In this document: in pieces, positions 12,848 to 21,344 of the stretch
How the letters are laid out: every line of letters begins with the position of its first letter
Position numbering within the stretch: position 1 is the stretch's first letter
Origin: Bifidobacterium parmae
GTDB lineage: Bacteria; Actinomycetota; Actinomycetes; Actinomycetales; Bifidobacteriaceae
Direction of reading: 5' to 3'
DNA: 64,000 nucleotides
Assembly (NCBI RefSeq): GCF_002860365.1
Contig: NZ_NMWT01000027.1
Span: 1-64,000 of the forward strand
Notes under the pieces: generated by a model
The model's input: the letters and a program-made list of their open reading frames with translations, nothing else
Told to the model about the DNA's origin: nothing
Database searches by the model: none
Position numbers and translations under genes: made by a program

Positions 12848-14863
12848 ATGTCTATTTCCATCACAGCCACCACGAAAGTGACTGGTGCTACGCCATCCAG
12901 GGCGGTGGCATATGCGGTTGAAGATGTCGAGCGCGATCTTGCCGCCGTCACCGTGCCCTCGGAGCGATCAGGCGCGGATATCGTGCTGGTCGTAGGCCCT
13001 CATAATCCGGAAACCTATGAAGTACGTGTGGCGGAAGGCAATCTGGAGATCCACGCCGGCGACGACTTCGGCTTCATCTACGGACTCTACGCCGTCAGCC
13101 GCGAGGTGCTCGGCGTCAAGGACCTCTGGTTCTGGAACGACCAGCGGTTCGCGCCGGTCCCCGCCATCGAGGTCGCCGACGACTTCACGCTCACGTCCAA
13201 GCCGACCGCCGTCAAGTACAAGGGGTTCTTCATCAACGACGAGGTCCTGCTCGAGGACTGGCAGGTCGACAACGACAAGGAGAAGCCGTGGAGGCTCGCC
13301 TTCGAGACCGTGTACCGTCTCGGCGGCAACATGGTCATCCCCGGCTCCGGCCAGCGCGGCGAGCCGCATCTGAAGCTCGCCCAGGACATGGGCTTCTACA
13401 TCAACCAGCATCACGCCTGCCCGCTCGGCGCCCGCATGTTCGCCTCCGCCTACCCGGGCGTCCAACCCAAGTGGCCCGAGGAGGAGCCCCGTTTCGAGGC
13501 CCTGTGGCGCGAGGCCATCGAGGCGCAGAAGGGCAAGCGCACCGTGTGGACGCTCGGCTTCCGCGGCCAGGGCGACCAGCCGTTCTGGAACTTCGACCCG
13601 CGCTACGCCACCGACGAGGCGCGCGGCAGGCTGCTGAGCGAGATCATCCAGCGCCAGTACGACATGGTGCAGGCGGCCGACCCGGGTGCCCAGTGCGTGA
13701 TCTACCTCTACGGCGAGGCGATGGAGCTCTACCGCGCCGGCGTCCTGACCTATCCGAAGCAGGTCGCCAAGATCTGGGCCGACAACGGCTTCGGGCGCAT
13801 GGTCTCCCGCCGCCAGGAGAACAACAACCCGCGTGTGCCCGCCATGCCGACGAACGACGGCGACAACGGCATCTACTACCACGCCAGCTTCTACGACCTG
13901 CAGGCCGCCAACCACACCACCGACATCACCAACGACCCGCGTCTCGTCGCCAAGGAGCTCGAGGACGTGATCGCGAACGGCGGCGACGACGTGTGGATCG
14001 TCAACGCCTCCAACGTCAAGCCGCACGTCTACTTCCTCAACTTCATCGCCGCGATCTGGCGCGAGGGGAGGATCGACTTCGAGAGGACCGCCCGCGCGTA
14101 CGCCGCCGACTACTACGGCGAGGACAACGCCGACGCCGTGTTCGACCTGTACGAGGAGTACTGGAAGGCCGCCGTGCAGTACGGCCCCAACTGGGACGAC
14201 CACGCCGGCGAACAGTACTTCAACCACGTGCCGCGCATGCTCATCACCCAGTGGCTCAGGGACCGTCAGGCCCCGGCGCAGGACCTGCGCTGGATGCATG
14301 ACGCCCCGAGCCTCAAGGAGCAGATCGAGTTCTACCGTGCGCTGATCGCCCCGGCCGTCGCACGCTACGCCGACCTGGCGGACCATGTCGAGCTCGCCGC
14401 AATCTCCGCCGAACTGCGCGGGCAGGACGCGGCGACCGAACTTATCCGCGACTCGATCGGCGTCGAAGCCGGTATCTACGAGCATTCGGTGGCCGCCTCC
14501 GTGCACGTGTGCGACGCGCTGCTCGCCGGATACGACGAGGACTGGAAGCGCGCGTTCTACGAGGCCGGTCTCGCGGCCGAGGAGTTCGACGCCGGCGACC
14601 GGGCGATGCGCGACCGCGAACACGGCAAGTGGGCCGGCTTCTGGCGCAACGACTGCCTGACCGACGTCAAGCAGTCCGCGTGGGTCTCCCGCCAGCTCAT
14701 GGGCTATCTCAGATGCGTCGGCGACGGCCCCCACTACTACCAGTGGCTGCGCGACTTCACCTACCCCGAATGGGAGAAGGACGTGTTCGTGATCATGAAC
14801 ATGGAGAACCATCCCACCGACGACGAGATCTTCGCCGCCATGAAGACCAAGTGGCGGCACTGA
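12848..14863 (+). CDS. GH115-like glycoside hydrolase (putative alpha-1,2-glucuronidase), intracellular
   Basis: A 671-aa protein resembling glycoside hydrolase family 115, which removes (4-O-methyl-)glucuronic acid from xylan and related glycans. Family-like stretches are the N-terminal FGFIYGLYAVSREVLGV helix, AVKYKGFFINDEVLLEDW, the RTVWTLGFRGQGDQPFWNF block, and the central NGGDDVWIVNASNVKPHVYF and LNFIAAIWRE block. It is shorter than typical GH115 enzymes and has no signal peptide, so it should act on imported oligosaccharides. The ATG at 12848 follows GGAGGAACC. Thirty-three bases downstream is a GPH symporter gene. The exact substrate is not visible; other acidic glycans are possible. 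Confidence 0.7.
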   Translation: MSISITATTKVTGATPSRAVAYAVEDVERDLAAVTVPSERSGADIVLVVGPHNPETYEVRVAEGNLEIHAGDDFGFIYGLYAVSREVLGVKDLWFWNDQRFAPVPAIEVADDFTLTSKPTAVKYKGFFINDEVLLEDWQVDNDKEKPWRLAFETVYRLGGNMVIPGSGQRGEPHLKLAQDMGFYINQHHACPLGARMFASAYPGVQPKWPEEEPRFEALWREAIEAQKGKRTVWTLGFRGQGDQPFWNFDPRYATDEARGRLLSEIIQRQYDMVQAADPGAQCVIYLYGEAMELYRAGVLTYPKQVAKIWADNGFGRMVSRRQENNNPRVPAMPTNDGDNGIYYHASFYDLQAANHTTDITNDPRLVAKELEDVIANGGDDVWIVNASNVKPHVYFLNFIAAIWREGRIDFERTARAYAADYYGEDNADAVFDLYEEYWKAAVQYGPNWDDHAGEQYFNHVPRMLITQWLRDRQAPAQDLRWMHDAPSLKEQIEFYRALIAPAVARYADLADHVELAAISAELRGQDAATELIRDSIGVEAGIYEHSVAASVHVCDALLAGYDEDWKRAFYEAGLAAEEFDAGDRAMRDREHGKWAGFWRNDCLTDVKQSAWVSRQLMGYLRCVGDGPHYYQWLRDFTYPEWEKDVFVIMNMENHPTDDEIFAAMKTKWRH

Positions 14864-14896
14864 GCGCCGCAGACGCAACCTAAGGAAAGGAATGCA

Positions 14897-16477
14897 ATGA
14901 CGCAGCATGACAAGACCCCCGAGGCCAAGGCGCCCCAGGGACGCAAGATTACGATGAAGAACGCCTTCGGCTTCGGCCTCGGCGACTTCTACGGCGGCGG
15001 CTTCGGCCAGACGGCAACATACCTGCCCGTCTTCTGGGTGACCTTCGCCGGGCTGGCCGTCGACCAGGCGACATCGATTATGGGCATCGCCACCATTCTG
15101 TCCGCCTTTGCCGCACTGGTGGTCGGCACGCTATCCGACAATTTCTATAGGTATAGAATCGGCCGCAGGTTCGGTCGCCGCCGTTTCTTCCTGATGGCGG
15201 GCATCCCGCTTCTCCTCGTCACCGCGATCGTGTGGATTCCCGGTCTGCCAGTCTGGTTGTACTTCATCGGCTACGCGCTGTGGATTATCGCCAACCAGCT
15301 GATTATGACCCCGTACTCCGCCCTGCCTACCGAAATGACCACGGATTTTGACGGACGTACCAAGCTGTCCACCGTGCGCATGTTCGTGTCCGGCGTGACC
15401 AGCTCCGGCATCTCCCTGCTCATGGCGGCGGCCTTGGCCGGCATGGGCGAGGATCACGCCTACGCCTATCAGATTTCCATGGTCGGTCTGATCGGCCTCT
15501 TCTGCATCGCGCTGTTCATCTGTTACAAGTCCACATGGGAGTTCACGCCGGAACAGGCCGGTTTCGATGTCGAGAAGATCGAGGCGGAGGCCGGGCAGCC
15601 GTTCGATTTCGGCAAGTGGCTCAAGAACGTCGCCGACATCTTCGTCGGATACTTCTCCACGCTGCGTATCAAGTCCTTCCGCAAGCACGTCCTCATCTAC
15701 CTGCTCGGCCAGACCTTCATGGACGTTTTCGGCCAGACCTGGTTGTTCTTCGTGATCTACGACTGGAACAAGACCGCCGCATTCGCCTCCCTGCTCCTGA
15801 GCTTCGCCCTGATCGCCGAACCGTTCAAGCCGGTCTTCGGCTGGCTGTTCGCCAGGCTCGGCCCGCGCAACATGTTCTCTCTGAACTTCGCCGGCGGCAT
15901 CATCGGTCTGGTCGGTCTGTTCGGCTTGTGGCAGGCTCAGCGTACCATGCCCCAAAACGTGTGGACCGTCCTCGCCTTCGTGGTGTCTGTGTGGTGGTTC
16001 ATCTTCCGCGCCATGGTCTGGTTCATCCCGTGGAACGTGTTTCCGTTCATCCCGGATGTCGATGAGATCGTCACCGGCAAGAACCGTTCCGGCGTATTCG
16101 TCGGCTTCCAGCTCTTCCTGCGCAAGCTGACCTCGGGTCTCGCTACGACGTTCATCGGCCTGTACCTTGCCACGACCGGCTTCGTGAAGCCCGCCAAGGA
16201 CGCCTCCGGTGCGATGCAGTATCCGAGCCAGCCGATCTCCGCCCAGAACGGCATCGCGTTCGTGTGCATCGGTTGGGTCATCATCGGCCTGATCATCGCT
16301 TGGATCATCGCGCTGACCTTCAAGCTCGACAAGCGTACCGATGGCATCCTGCTCAAGGAGATCGACCGTCTCAGGAACGGCGGCCTGAAGAAGGACGTCG
16401 ACCCGGAGACCAAGAAGGTCGTCGAACAGCTCACAGGCATCCGTTACGAGCAGTGCTGGCCGCAGACCACCGAATGA
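14897..16477 (+). CDS. GPH-family (glycoside-pentoside-hexuronide):cation symporter
   Basis: A 526-aa membrane transporter with about 12 hydrophobic segments. The MFS_2/GPH signatures are clear: N-terminal FGFGLGDFYGGGFGQTATYLP, GTLSDNFYRYRIGRRFGRRR in the 2-3 loop, and TPYSALPTEMTTDFDGRTKLSTVRMF. The family takes up melibiose, xylosides and glucuronides with a cation, which fits the upstream GH115-like enzyme. AGGAAAGG lies six bases before the ATG. The C-terminal tail is charged and cytoplasmic (RLRNGGLKKDVDPETKKVVE). It is probably in one operon with the hydrolase and ends at a hairpin (16505-16533). Confidence 0.85.
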   Translation: MTQHDKTPEAKAPQGRKITMKNAFGFGLGDFYGGGFGQTATYLPVFWVTFAGLAVDQATSIMGIATILSAFAALVVGTLSDNFYRYRIGRRFGRRRFFLMAGIPLLLVTAIVWIPGLPVWLYFIGYALWIIANQLIMTPYSALPTEMTTDFDGRTKLSTVRMFVSGVTSSGISLLMAAALAGMGEDHAYAYQISMVGLIGLFCIALFICYKSTWEFTPEQAGFDVEKIEAEAGQPFDFGKWLKNVADIFVGYFSTLRIKSFRKHVLIYLLGQTFMDVFGQTWLFFVIYDWNKTAAFASLLLSFALIAEPFKPVFGWLFARLGPRNMFSLNFAGGIIGLVGLFGLWQAQRTMPQNVWTVLAFVVSVWWFIFRAMVWFIPWNVFPFIPDVDEIVTGKNRSGVFVGFQLFLRKLTSGLATTFIGLYLATTGFVKPAKDASGAMQYPSQPISAQNGIAFVCIGWVIIGLIIAWIIALTFKLDKRTDGILLKEIDRLRNGGLKKDVDPETKKVVEQLTGIRYEQCWPQTTE

Positions 16478-16504
16478 TCCGCCGGCCGGTCCCGCGGATC
16501 CGAT

Positions 16505-16533
16505 GGCGAGGGCCTTCCCGAGGGAGGCCCTCG
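16505..16533. terminator. Terminator after the symporter gene
   Basis: GCGAGGGCCT (16505-16514) is the exact complement of AGGCCCTCGC (16524-16533), loop of nine bases. A TACAAT hexamer at 16583-16588 downstream is a candidate -10 for trpD. Confidence 0.8.
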
Positions 16534-16636
16534 CCCGCGTTCTGCTATATGGAAGTTCCGTCGGAGCGAAACGCACAGGGGTTACAATGAGCGGCGTTAC
16601 TGATGGATCGGGCGCCGAACGCGCCAAGGAGGAACA

Positions 16637-17683
16637 ATGGCAGAGATCACATGGAAGTCGATTCTCTCCAAGCTGGTCGGGGGAGACCATCTGAGTGCCG
16701 GGGAATCCGAATGGTTCGTCGATGATCTGATGAAGGGCAACGCGAACCCGGCGGCCGTGGGCGCCGCGCTCGCCATGCAGCAGCAGCTCGGACTCACCCC
16801 GGAGGAGGTGTCCGGCGCGGCCAAGGCCATGGTGTCGCACGCGGTGCCGCTGAACGTCTCCGGCGAGACCACCGACATCGTCGGCACCGGCGGCGACGGA
16901 TTCTCCACCGTGAACCTGTCGACGATGGGCTCGGTCGTGGCCGCCGCGGCAGGCGTGAAGATCGTCAAGCACGGCAACCGCGCCGCCTCGTCGAAGTGCG
17001 GCGCCGCCGACGTGCTCGAGGCGCTCGGCCTGCCGCTGGGGCTCAGCCCCGAGGCCGTCGGCGAGATCGGCGACGAGGTGGGCATCACCTTCGCGTTCGC
17101 CCGCACCTTCCACCCGGCCATGCGCTTCGTCGGCCCGATCCGCGCCGCGCTCGGCATCCCGTGCGTGTTCAACGTGCTCGGGCCCCTCACCAACCCGGCC
17201 AAGCCCGCGCACGTGGCAATCGGCTGCGCCAAACGCGAGGTGAGTCCGATCATGGCCGCCGTGTACGCCGCCAACGGCCAGTCCGGCATGGTGTACACCT
17301 CGCACGAGGGTCTCGACGAGCTCGCGCCCACCGGTCCGGTCTCCGTGTGGGAGATCCGCGACGGCAAGGTCACCGAGACCGAATTCGACCCGACCGTCGA
17401 ACTGGGCCTGGAGAAGATCGACGTCACGACGCTCAAGGGCGGCGAGCCCGAGGTCAACGCCCAGGCGTTCCGCGACTTCCTCGCCGGCAAGGACGTGCCC
17501 GCCCGCACCACCGCGCTGCTCAACGCCGCCTCCGCCATCGTCGCCGACGGCCATCTGGTCGCCGACGGCACGCTGGCCGATCGTTTCCGCGAGGCGTACG
17601 CGCTCGCCGAGAAGACCGTCGACTCCGGCAAGGCCGCGGCCCTGCTCGACAAGTGGATCGCCGTCGCCCAATCCAAGGCCTGA
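16637..17683 (+). CDS. trpD: Anthranilate phosphoribosyltransferase
   Basis: Second step of tryptophan synthesis, joining anthranilate and PRPP. Conserved blocks are VGTGGDGFSTVNLSTM (PRPP-binding), KHGNRAASSKCGAADVLEALG, FAFARTFHPAMRFVGPIR (anthranilate site) and FNVLGPLTNPAKP. Length (348 aa) is standard, with AAGGAGG before the ATG. It stands alone, without other trp genes in the window. It is flanked on both sides by sugar-utilisation genes, while secA and the acyltransferase beyond look like core genes, so trpD appears to be the core gene left between two accessory insertions. Confidence 0.96.
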   Translation: MAEITWKSILSKLVGGDHLSAGESEWFVDDLMKGNANPAAVGAALAMQQQLGLTPEEVSGAAKAMVSHAVPLNVSGETTDIVGTGGDGFSTVNLSTMGSVVAAAAGVKIVKHGNRAASSKCGAADVLEALGLPLGLSPEAVGEIGDEVGITFAFARTFHPAMRFVGPIRAALGIPCVFNVLGPLTNPAKPAHVAIGCAKREVSPIMAAVYAANGQSGMVYTSHEGLDELAPTGPVSVWEIRDGKVTETEFDPTVELGLEKIDVTTLKGGEPEVNAQAFRDFLAGKDVPARTTALLNAASAIVADGHLVADGTLADRFREAYALAEKTVDSGKAAALLDKWIAVAQSKA

Positions 17684-17720
17684 TCCGAACGGCCCCGGCC
17701 CGTTCCGGGCCCATGCCCCC

Positions 17721-17754
17721 GATGCCCCGACCGCCAACCGGCGGCCGGGGCATC
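17721..17754. terminator. trpD terminator
   Basis: GATGCCCCG (17721-17729) pairs with CGGGGCATC (17746-17754), extended inside by CCGCC/GGCGG around an AACC loop. Confidence 0.85.
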
Positions 17755-17805
17755 GTCGTCTCCGAAGCGTCTCCGTCGGCCCCGACCCGTCGCCCACCAG
17801 GTTTT

Positions 17806-17823
17806 GGCAACCTGTGGCAACAA
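17806..17823 (+). promoter_or_regulatory. Candidate operator of the sugar ABC operon
   Basis: GGCAACCTGTGGCAACAA differs at two central positions from the 18-mer at 12717-12734 in the LacI-fusion promoter. It also overlaps an inverted repeat AGGTT-TTGGC-AACCT (17799-17813). It lies about 240 bases before the first permease gene, in a 381-base gap (17684-18064) that otherwise holds the trpD terminator and a leader with no gene I can support. I could not define a confident promoter here. Confidence 0.55.
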
Positions 17824-18064
17824 CCCTCAGGCACGGCACCGCAGACATTAGCCTGACGGTGTCCTCGCAAAGCGGTGGGGACGCAATGCAACGGAGAAAC
17901 CACGGGAACCGGCGAAGGAGGGGCCATGACGTTCGGGAAGGCGATGCTCCCCGCGACCGATCGCGGCTCCGCGACGCGAGGCGCCTGCGTTGATATCCTT
18001 GCAACCATACCGGCCGACGAAGGCCGGACGGCACGAGACGAACGGCGATGACGGAGGGAACGTC

Positions 18065-18997
18065 ATGAGCGCTTTCACGGAATTCGGCACGCTGGTCAGG
18101 AACCGGCGCGCACCCAAGGAACGGCCCAAGGACACCAAGGTGGCATTGGGATTCCTCGCCCCATGGCTCATCGGAGCCGTGTTTCTGAGCCTGATCCCCA
18201 TGCTGTACTCGTTGGCGATCTCGTTCACCAAATACAACATGATCAAACCGCCGCGGTTCGTGGGGCTCATGAACTACCGCCACATGCTCGTCGACCCACG
18301 GTTCCTCCACTCGCTTGCGGTCACGCTCACCTACGTGGTCGTCTCCGTGCCGCTGCAGCTCGCCGCCGCGCTCGCGCTCGCCGTGGCGCTCGACCGCGGC
18401 ATGCGGGGCCTCGCCTTCTACCGTTCCGCGTTCTACCTGCCGTCGATGCTCGGCGGCTCGGTCGCCGTGGCGGTCCTGTGGAAGATGGTGTTCGGCTCCG
18501 ACGGCCTGTTCAACGCGTTCCTCGGCCTCATCGGCGTCGACACGTCGATGAGCTGGATCGCCAACCCGGACACCGCCAATTGGACGCTCATCGCCCTGCA
18601 CGTCTGGCAGTTCGGCTCGCCGATGGTCATCTTCCTCGCGGGCCTCAGGCAGATCCCACGCGAACTGTACGAGGCGGCCAGCGTCGACGGCGCCGGCCCA
18701 TGGCGCAGGTTCCGGTCGATCACCCTGCCCATGCTCTCGCCGATCATCTTCTTCAACCTGGTGATGAGCGTCATCAACTCGTTCCAGACGTTCACGCAGG
18801 CGTACGTCGTCTCCGGCGGCACCGGCGGCCCGTCCGACTCGACCCTGTTCTACACGCTCTACCTCTACCAGCAGGGATTCGCCTCCCTGAGGATGGGGTA
18901 CGCCTCGGCGATGGCCTGGATCATGGTGCTGATCGTGGCCGCGCTCACCGGGATCAACTTCGCCCTTTCGAGGTTCTGGGTGCATTACGATGACTGA
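18065..18997 (+). CDS. Sugar ABC transporter permease 1 (MalF/UgpA type)
   Basis: Inner-membrane subunit of a binding-protein-dependent sugar importer. The 310-aa product has six predicted hydrophobic helices, the first near GFLAPWLIGAVFLSLIPMLY. The EAA cytoplasmic loop is intact (ELYEAASVDGAGPWRRFRSI followed by TLPMLSP), which contacts the ATPase. The ATG at 18065 is preceded by GGAGGGA. An upstream in-frame extension is not conserved-looking and is rejected. It overlaps the next permease gene by eight bases. Together with the permease and lipoprotein downstream it forms a CUT1-type importer, probably for the oligosaccharide used by the GH115-like enzyme. Confidence 0.92.
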   Translation: MSAFTEFGTLVRNRRAPKERPKDTKVALGFLAPWLIGAVFLSLIPMLYSLAISFTKYNMIKPPRFVGLMNYRHMLVDPRFLHSLAVTLTYVVVSVPLQLAAALALAVALDRGMRGLAFYRSAFYLPSMLGGSVAVAVLWKMVFGSDGLFNAFLGLIGVDTSMSWIANPDTANWTLIALHVWQFGSPMVIFLAGLRQIPRELYEAASVDGAGPWRRFRSITLPMLSPIIFFNLVMSVINSFQTFTQAYVVSGGTGGPSDSTLFYTLYLYQQGFASLRMGYASAMAWIMVLIVAALTGINFALSRFWVHYDD

Positions 18998-19976
18998 CAC
19001 GGCAAGGACGAAGGATATGGCAACCGACAAGATGGCCGACAAGGCAACCGACAGGACGTCCGGCGGGGCCGCGCACGACGGCGAGGCGGCGGCGTACGCC
19101 GATCTCGGATCGGGCGAAGGCATGATGCCGGACCGGGGCAGGGGAGCGGTGCGCGTGGTCGCGGCCGTCGCGAAGCAGATCGTCGTGCTGCTGCTCGCGG
19201 TCGTCATGCTCTACCCGATCCTGTGGATGGTCGCGAGCTCGCTGCGTCCGCAGAACGAGATCTTCACGAACATGGGCCTCGTCGTCACCCACCCGCTGTG
19301 GGAGAACTACGTAGCCGGATGGAACGCGCTCAGCCACCCGTTCGGCCGGTACGTCCTCAACTCGCTGATCATCGTCGTGTTCGCGATCGTCGGCAACATC
19401 CTCACCTGCTCGATGGCCGCCTACGCGTTCGCGCGACTCGACTTCCGGTTCCGCGGGCCGCTGTTCGGCTTCATGCTGCTCATGCTCATGATCCCGATCC
19501 ACGTGGTCATCATCCCGCAGTACATCATGTGGAACTCGCTGCACATGATCAACACGTTCGTGCCGCTCATCGTGCCCAAGTTCCTCGCCATGGACGGGTT
19601 CTTCACGTTCCTGTTCTACCAGTTCCTGCGCGGGCTGCCGCGCGATCTCGACGAGGCGGCGCAGATCGACGGCGCCGGGCACGCGCGCATCTTCTTCCAG
19701 ATCCTGCTGCCGCTGATGAAGCCCGCCATCGGCACCTGCGCCGTGTTCACGTTCATCTGGACGTGGAACGACTTCTTCACCCAGCTGCTCTACCTCACCA
19801 AGCCCGACATGATGACCGTGCCGATCGCCCTGCGCACGTTCATCGACTCGCAGTCCCAATCCAGCTACGGCCCGATGTTCGCGATGAGCGTGGTGAGTCT
19901 CATCCCGCTGTTCCTCGTGTTCACGTTCGGGCAGCGGTATCTGGTCCAGGGCATCGCCACCACGGGAGGCAAATGA
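18990..19976 (+). CDS. Sugar ABC transporter permease 2 (MalG/UgpE type)
   Basis: Second permease of the importer, 328 aa. The EAA loop reads DLDEAAQIDGAGHARIFFQI followed by LLPLMKP, and the first helix is IVVLLLAVVMLYPILWMVASS. An N-terminal hydrophilic extension of ~55 residues (Thr/Asp/Lys-rich, then acidic) precedes the first helix; such tails are longer than usual for MalG-like subunits. The start at 18990 overlaps the upstream gene, and the stop overlaps the binding-protein start in an ATGA arrangement, so the three genes are translationally coupled. No ATPase gene follows. Confidence 0.92.
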   Translation: MTDTARTKDMATDKMADKATDRTSGGAAHDGEAAAYADLGSGEGMMPDRGRGAVRVVAAVAKQIVVLLLAVVMLYPILWMVASSLRPQNEIFTNMGLVVTHPLWENYVAGWNALSHPFGRYVLNSLIIVVFAIVGNILTCSMAAYAFARLDFRFRGPLFGFMLLMLMIPIHVVIIPQYIMWNSLHMINTFVPLIVPKFLAMDGFFTFLFYQFLRGLPRDLDEAAQIDGAGHARIFFQILLPLMKPAIGTCAVFTFIWTWNDFFTQLLYLTKPDMMTVPIALRTFIDSQSQSSYGPMFAMSVVSLIPLFLVFTFGQRYLVQGIATTGGK

Positions 19977-21310
19977 TGATGACACGGTTGTGGAGGATGT
20001 GGAGGAAAGGCGCGCGGCTCGCGGCGGCCGTACTGGCGGCCCTGTCCCTGTGCGCGACCGCCGCGTGCGGCGGCTCGGTCGGCGCGTCCGACGTGCCGGT
20101 CGAGCCGGCGGACGGCGATGTGACCATCAGGCTCGACTGGTGGGGCGGCGACGCCCGCGTCAAGGCCACCGAGCAGGCCGTCAGGGCCTTCGAGAAGGAG
20201 CATCCCCGCATCCACGTCGACACGGAATACTCCGATTGGACCGGATACTGGGACAAGCTCGCCGTCCAATCGGCCGGAGGCAACGCGCCGGACGTCATGC
20301 AGATGGACGAGCTCTACCTCGCCTTCTACGGTTCGATGGGCTCCCTGCTCGACCTCGGCAAGGCCTCGGACTATCTCCGTCTCGACGGCATGGACGCCTC
20401 GCTGAAACGGATGGGGCAGGTCGAGGGCAGACAGGTCGCGGCGCCGATGACCACCACCCAATACGGCGTCATCGTCAACGACGACGTGCTCGACAGGCTC
20501 GGCCTCACCCTGCCCGACACCTCCCATTGGACCTGGGACGAGTTCGCCGACTTCGCGAAGCAGGTCACCGAACGCTCCGGCGGCAAGGACATCGGCGCCA
20601 TAGCCCCCAATAACGGGTTCGGCCTGCAACTGTGGGCGCGCCAGCACGGCGAGCGCCTGTTCGAGGGGAACCGCGTCGCCATCTCGGCCAAGACGCTGGC
20701 GTCCTTCCTCCAGCTGCCGGCCGACTGGGCCGCGAACGGCATCGAGGGCAGCGCCGAACGCTGGAGCGAGAACACGGCGGCCGCCATGAACGACAGCGAC
20801 TTCGGCAAAGGACGGCAGGCGATGATGCTCACCCAGTCCACGCAGATCACCCCGTACGCCCAGGCCGCCGGCACCGACGACATGACGCTCGTCCCCCTGC
20901 CCCAGGACGATCCGGGCGTGAAGGCGATGTACCTCAAGCCCGGCATGTACTGGGCGATCTCCTCGCAGTCGCGCCATCCGGCCGAGGCGGCGATGCTCGT
21001 CGACTATCTGCTCAACGACGCGACGGCCGGGCGGATCCTCGGCACCGAGCGCGGCATCCCGTCCAACGACGCCATCCGCAGGGACCTCGCCGCGAAGGCG
21101 ACCGGCACCGACCGCACGGCGCTCGACTTCGTCGACGTCGTCCGCCCCACGTTGGGCGATCCGCCGGCGATCACGCCGAACGGGGCCTCCGACCTCGACA
21201 AGACCATCGTGCGCTACCAGCAGGATGTCGTCTTCGGCAAACGCACGGCGTCCGACGCGGCGCGCGCGATGATCGCCGAACTGCAGGAGTCCATCGACTT
21301 CAACTCGTGA
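19973..21310 (+). CDS. ABC transporter sugar-binding lipoprotein
   Basis: Extracellular substrate-binding protein (family 1). A lipoprotein signal is present: basic MTRLWRMWRKGARL, hydrophobic AAAVLAALSLCATAAC, then the lipobox cysteine followed by GGS. The mature part has the SBP_bac_1 pattern (TIRLDWWGGDARVKATEQAV, FEKEHPRIHVDTEYSDWTGY, APDVMQMDELYLAFY, ending ARAMIAELQESIDF). Three consecutive ATG codons at 19973, 19976 and 19979 follow GGGAGG; the exact one is uncertain. The adjacent regulator (10401-12659) carries a cytoplasmic domain of this same superfamily, so the two may bind related sugars. Confidence 0.92.
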   Translation: MMMTRLWRMWRKGARLAAAVLAALSLCATAACGGSVGASDVPVEPADGDVTIRLDWWGGDARVKATEQAVRAFEKEHPRIHVDTEYSDWTGYWDKLAVQSAGGNAPDVMQMDELYLAFYGSMGSLLDLGKASDYLRLDGMDASLKRMGQVEGRQVAAPMTTTQYGVIVNDDVLDRLGLTLPDTSHWTWDEFADFAKQVTERSGGKDIGAIAPNNGFGLQLWARQHGERLFEGNRVAISAKTLASFLQLPADWAANGIEGSAERWSENTAAAMNDSDFGKGRQAMMLTQSTQITPYAQAAGTDDMTLVPLPQDDPGVKAMYLKPGMYWAISSQSRHPAEAAMLVDYLLNDATAGRILGTERGIPSNDAIRRDLAAKATGTDRTALDFVDVVRPTLGDPPAITPNGASDLDKTIVRYQQDVVFGKRTASDAARAMIAELQESIDFNS

Positions 21311-21344
21311 CCGTACGCTCGCACGGCCGTGGCGGAACGTCCGC

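Noticed and set aside
15131-19207. Minus-strand open frame of over 1300 codons across the symporter, trpD and permease genes
   Set aside because: It runs antisense to three clearly recognisable genes and has no domain of its own; codon bias explains its openness.
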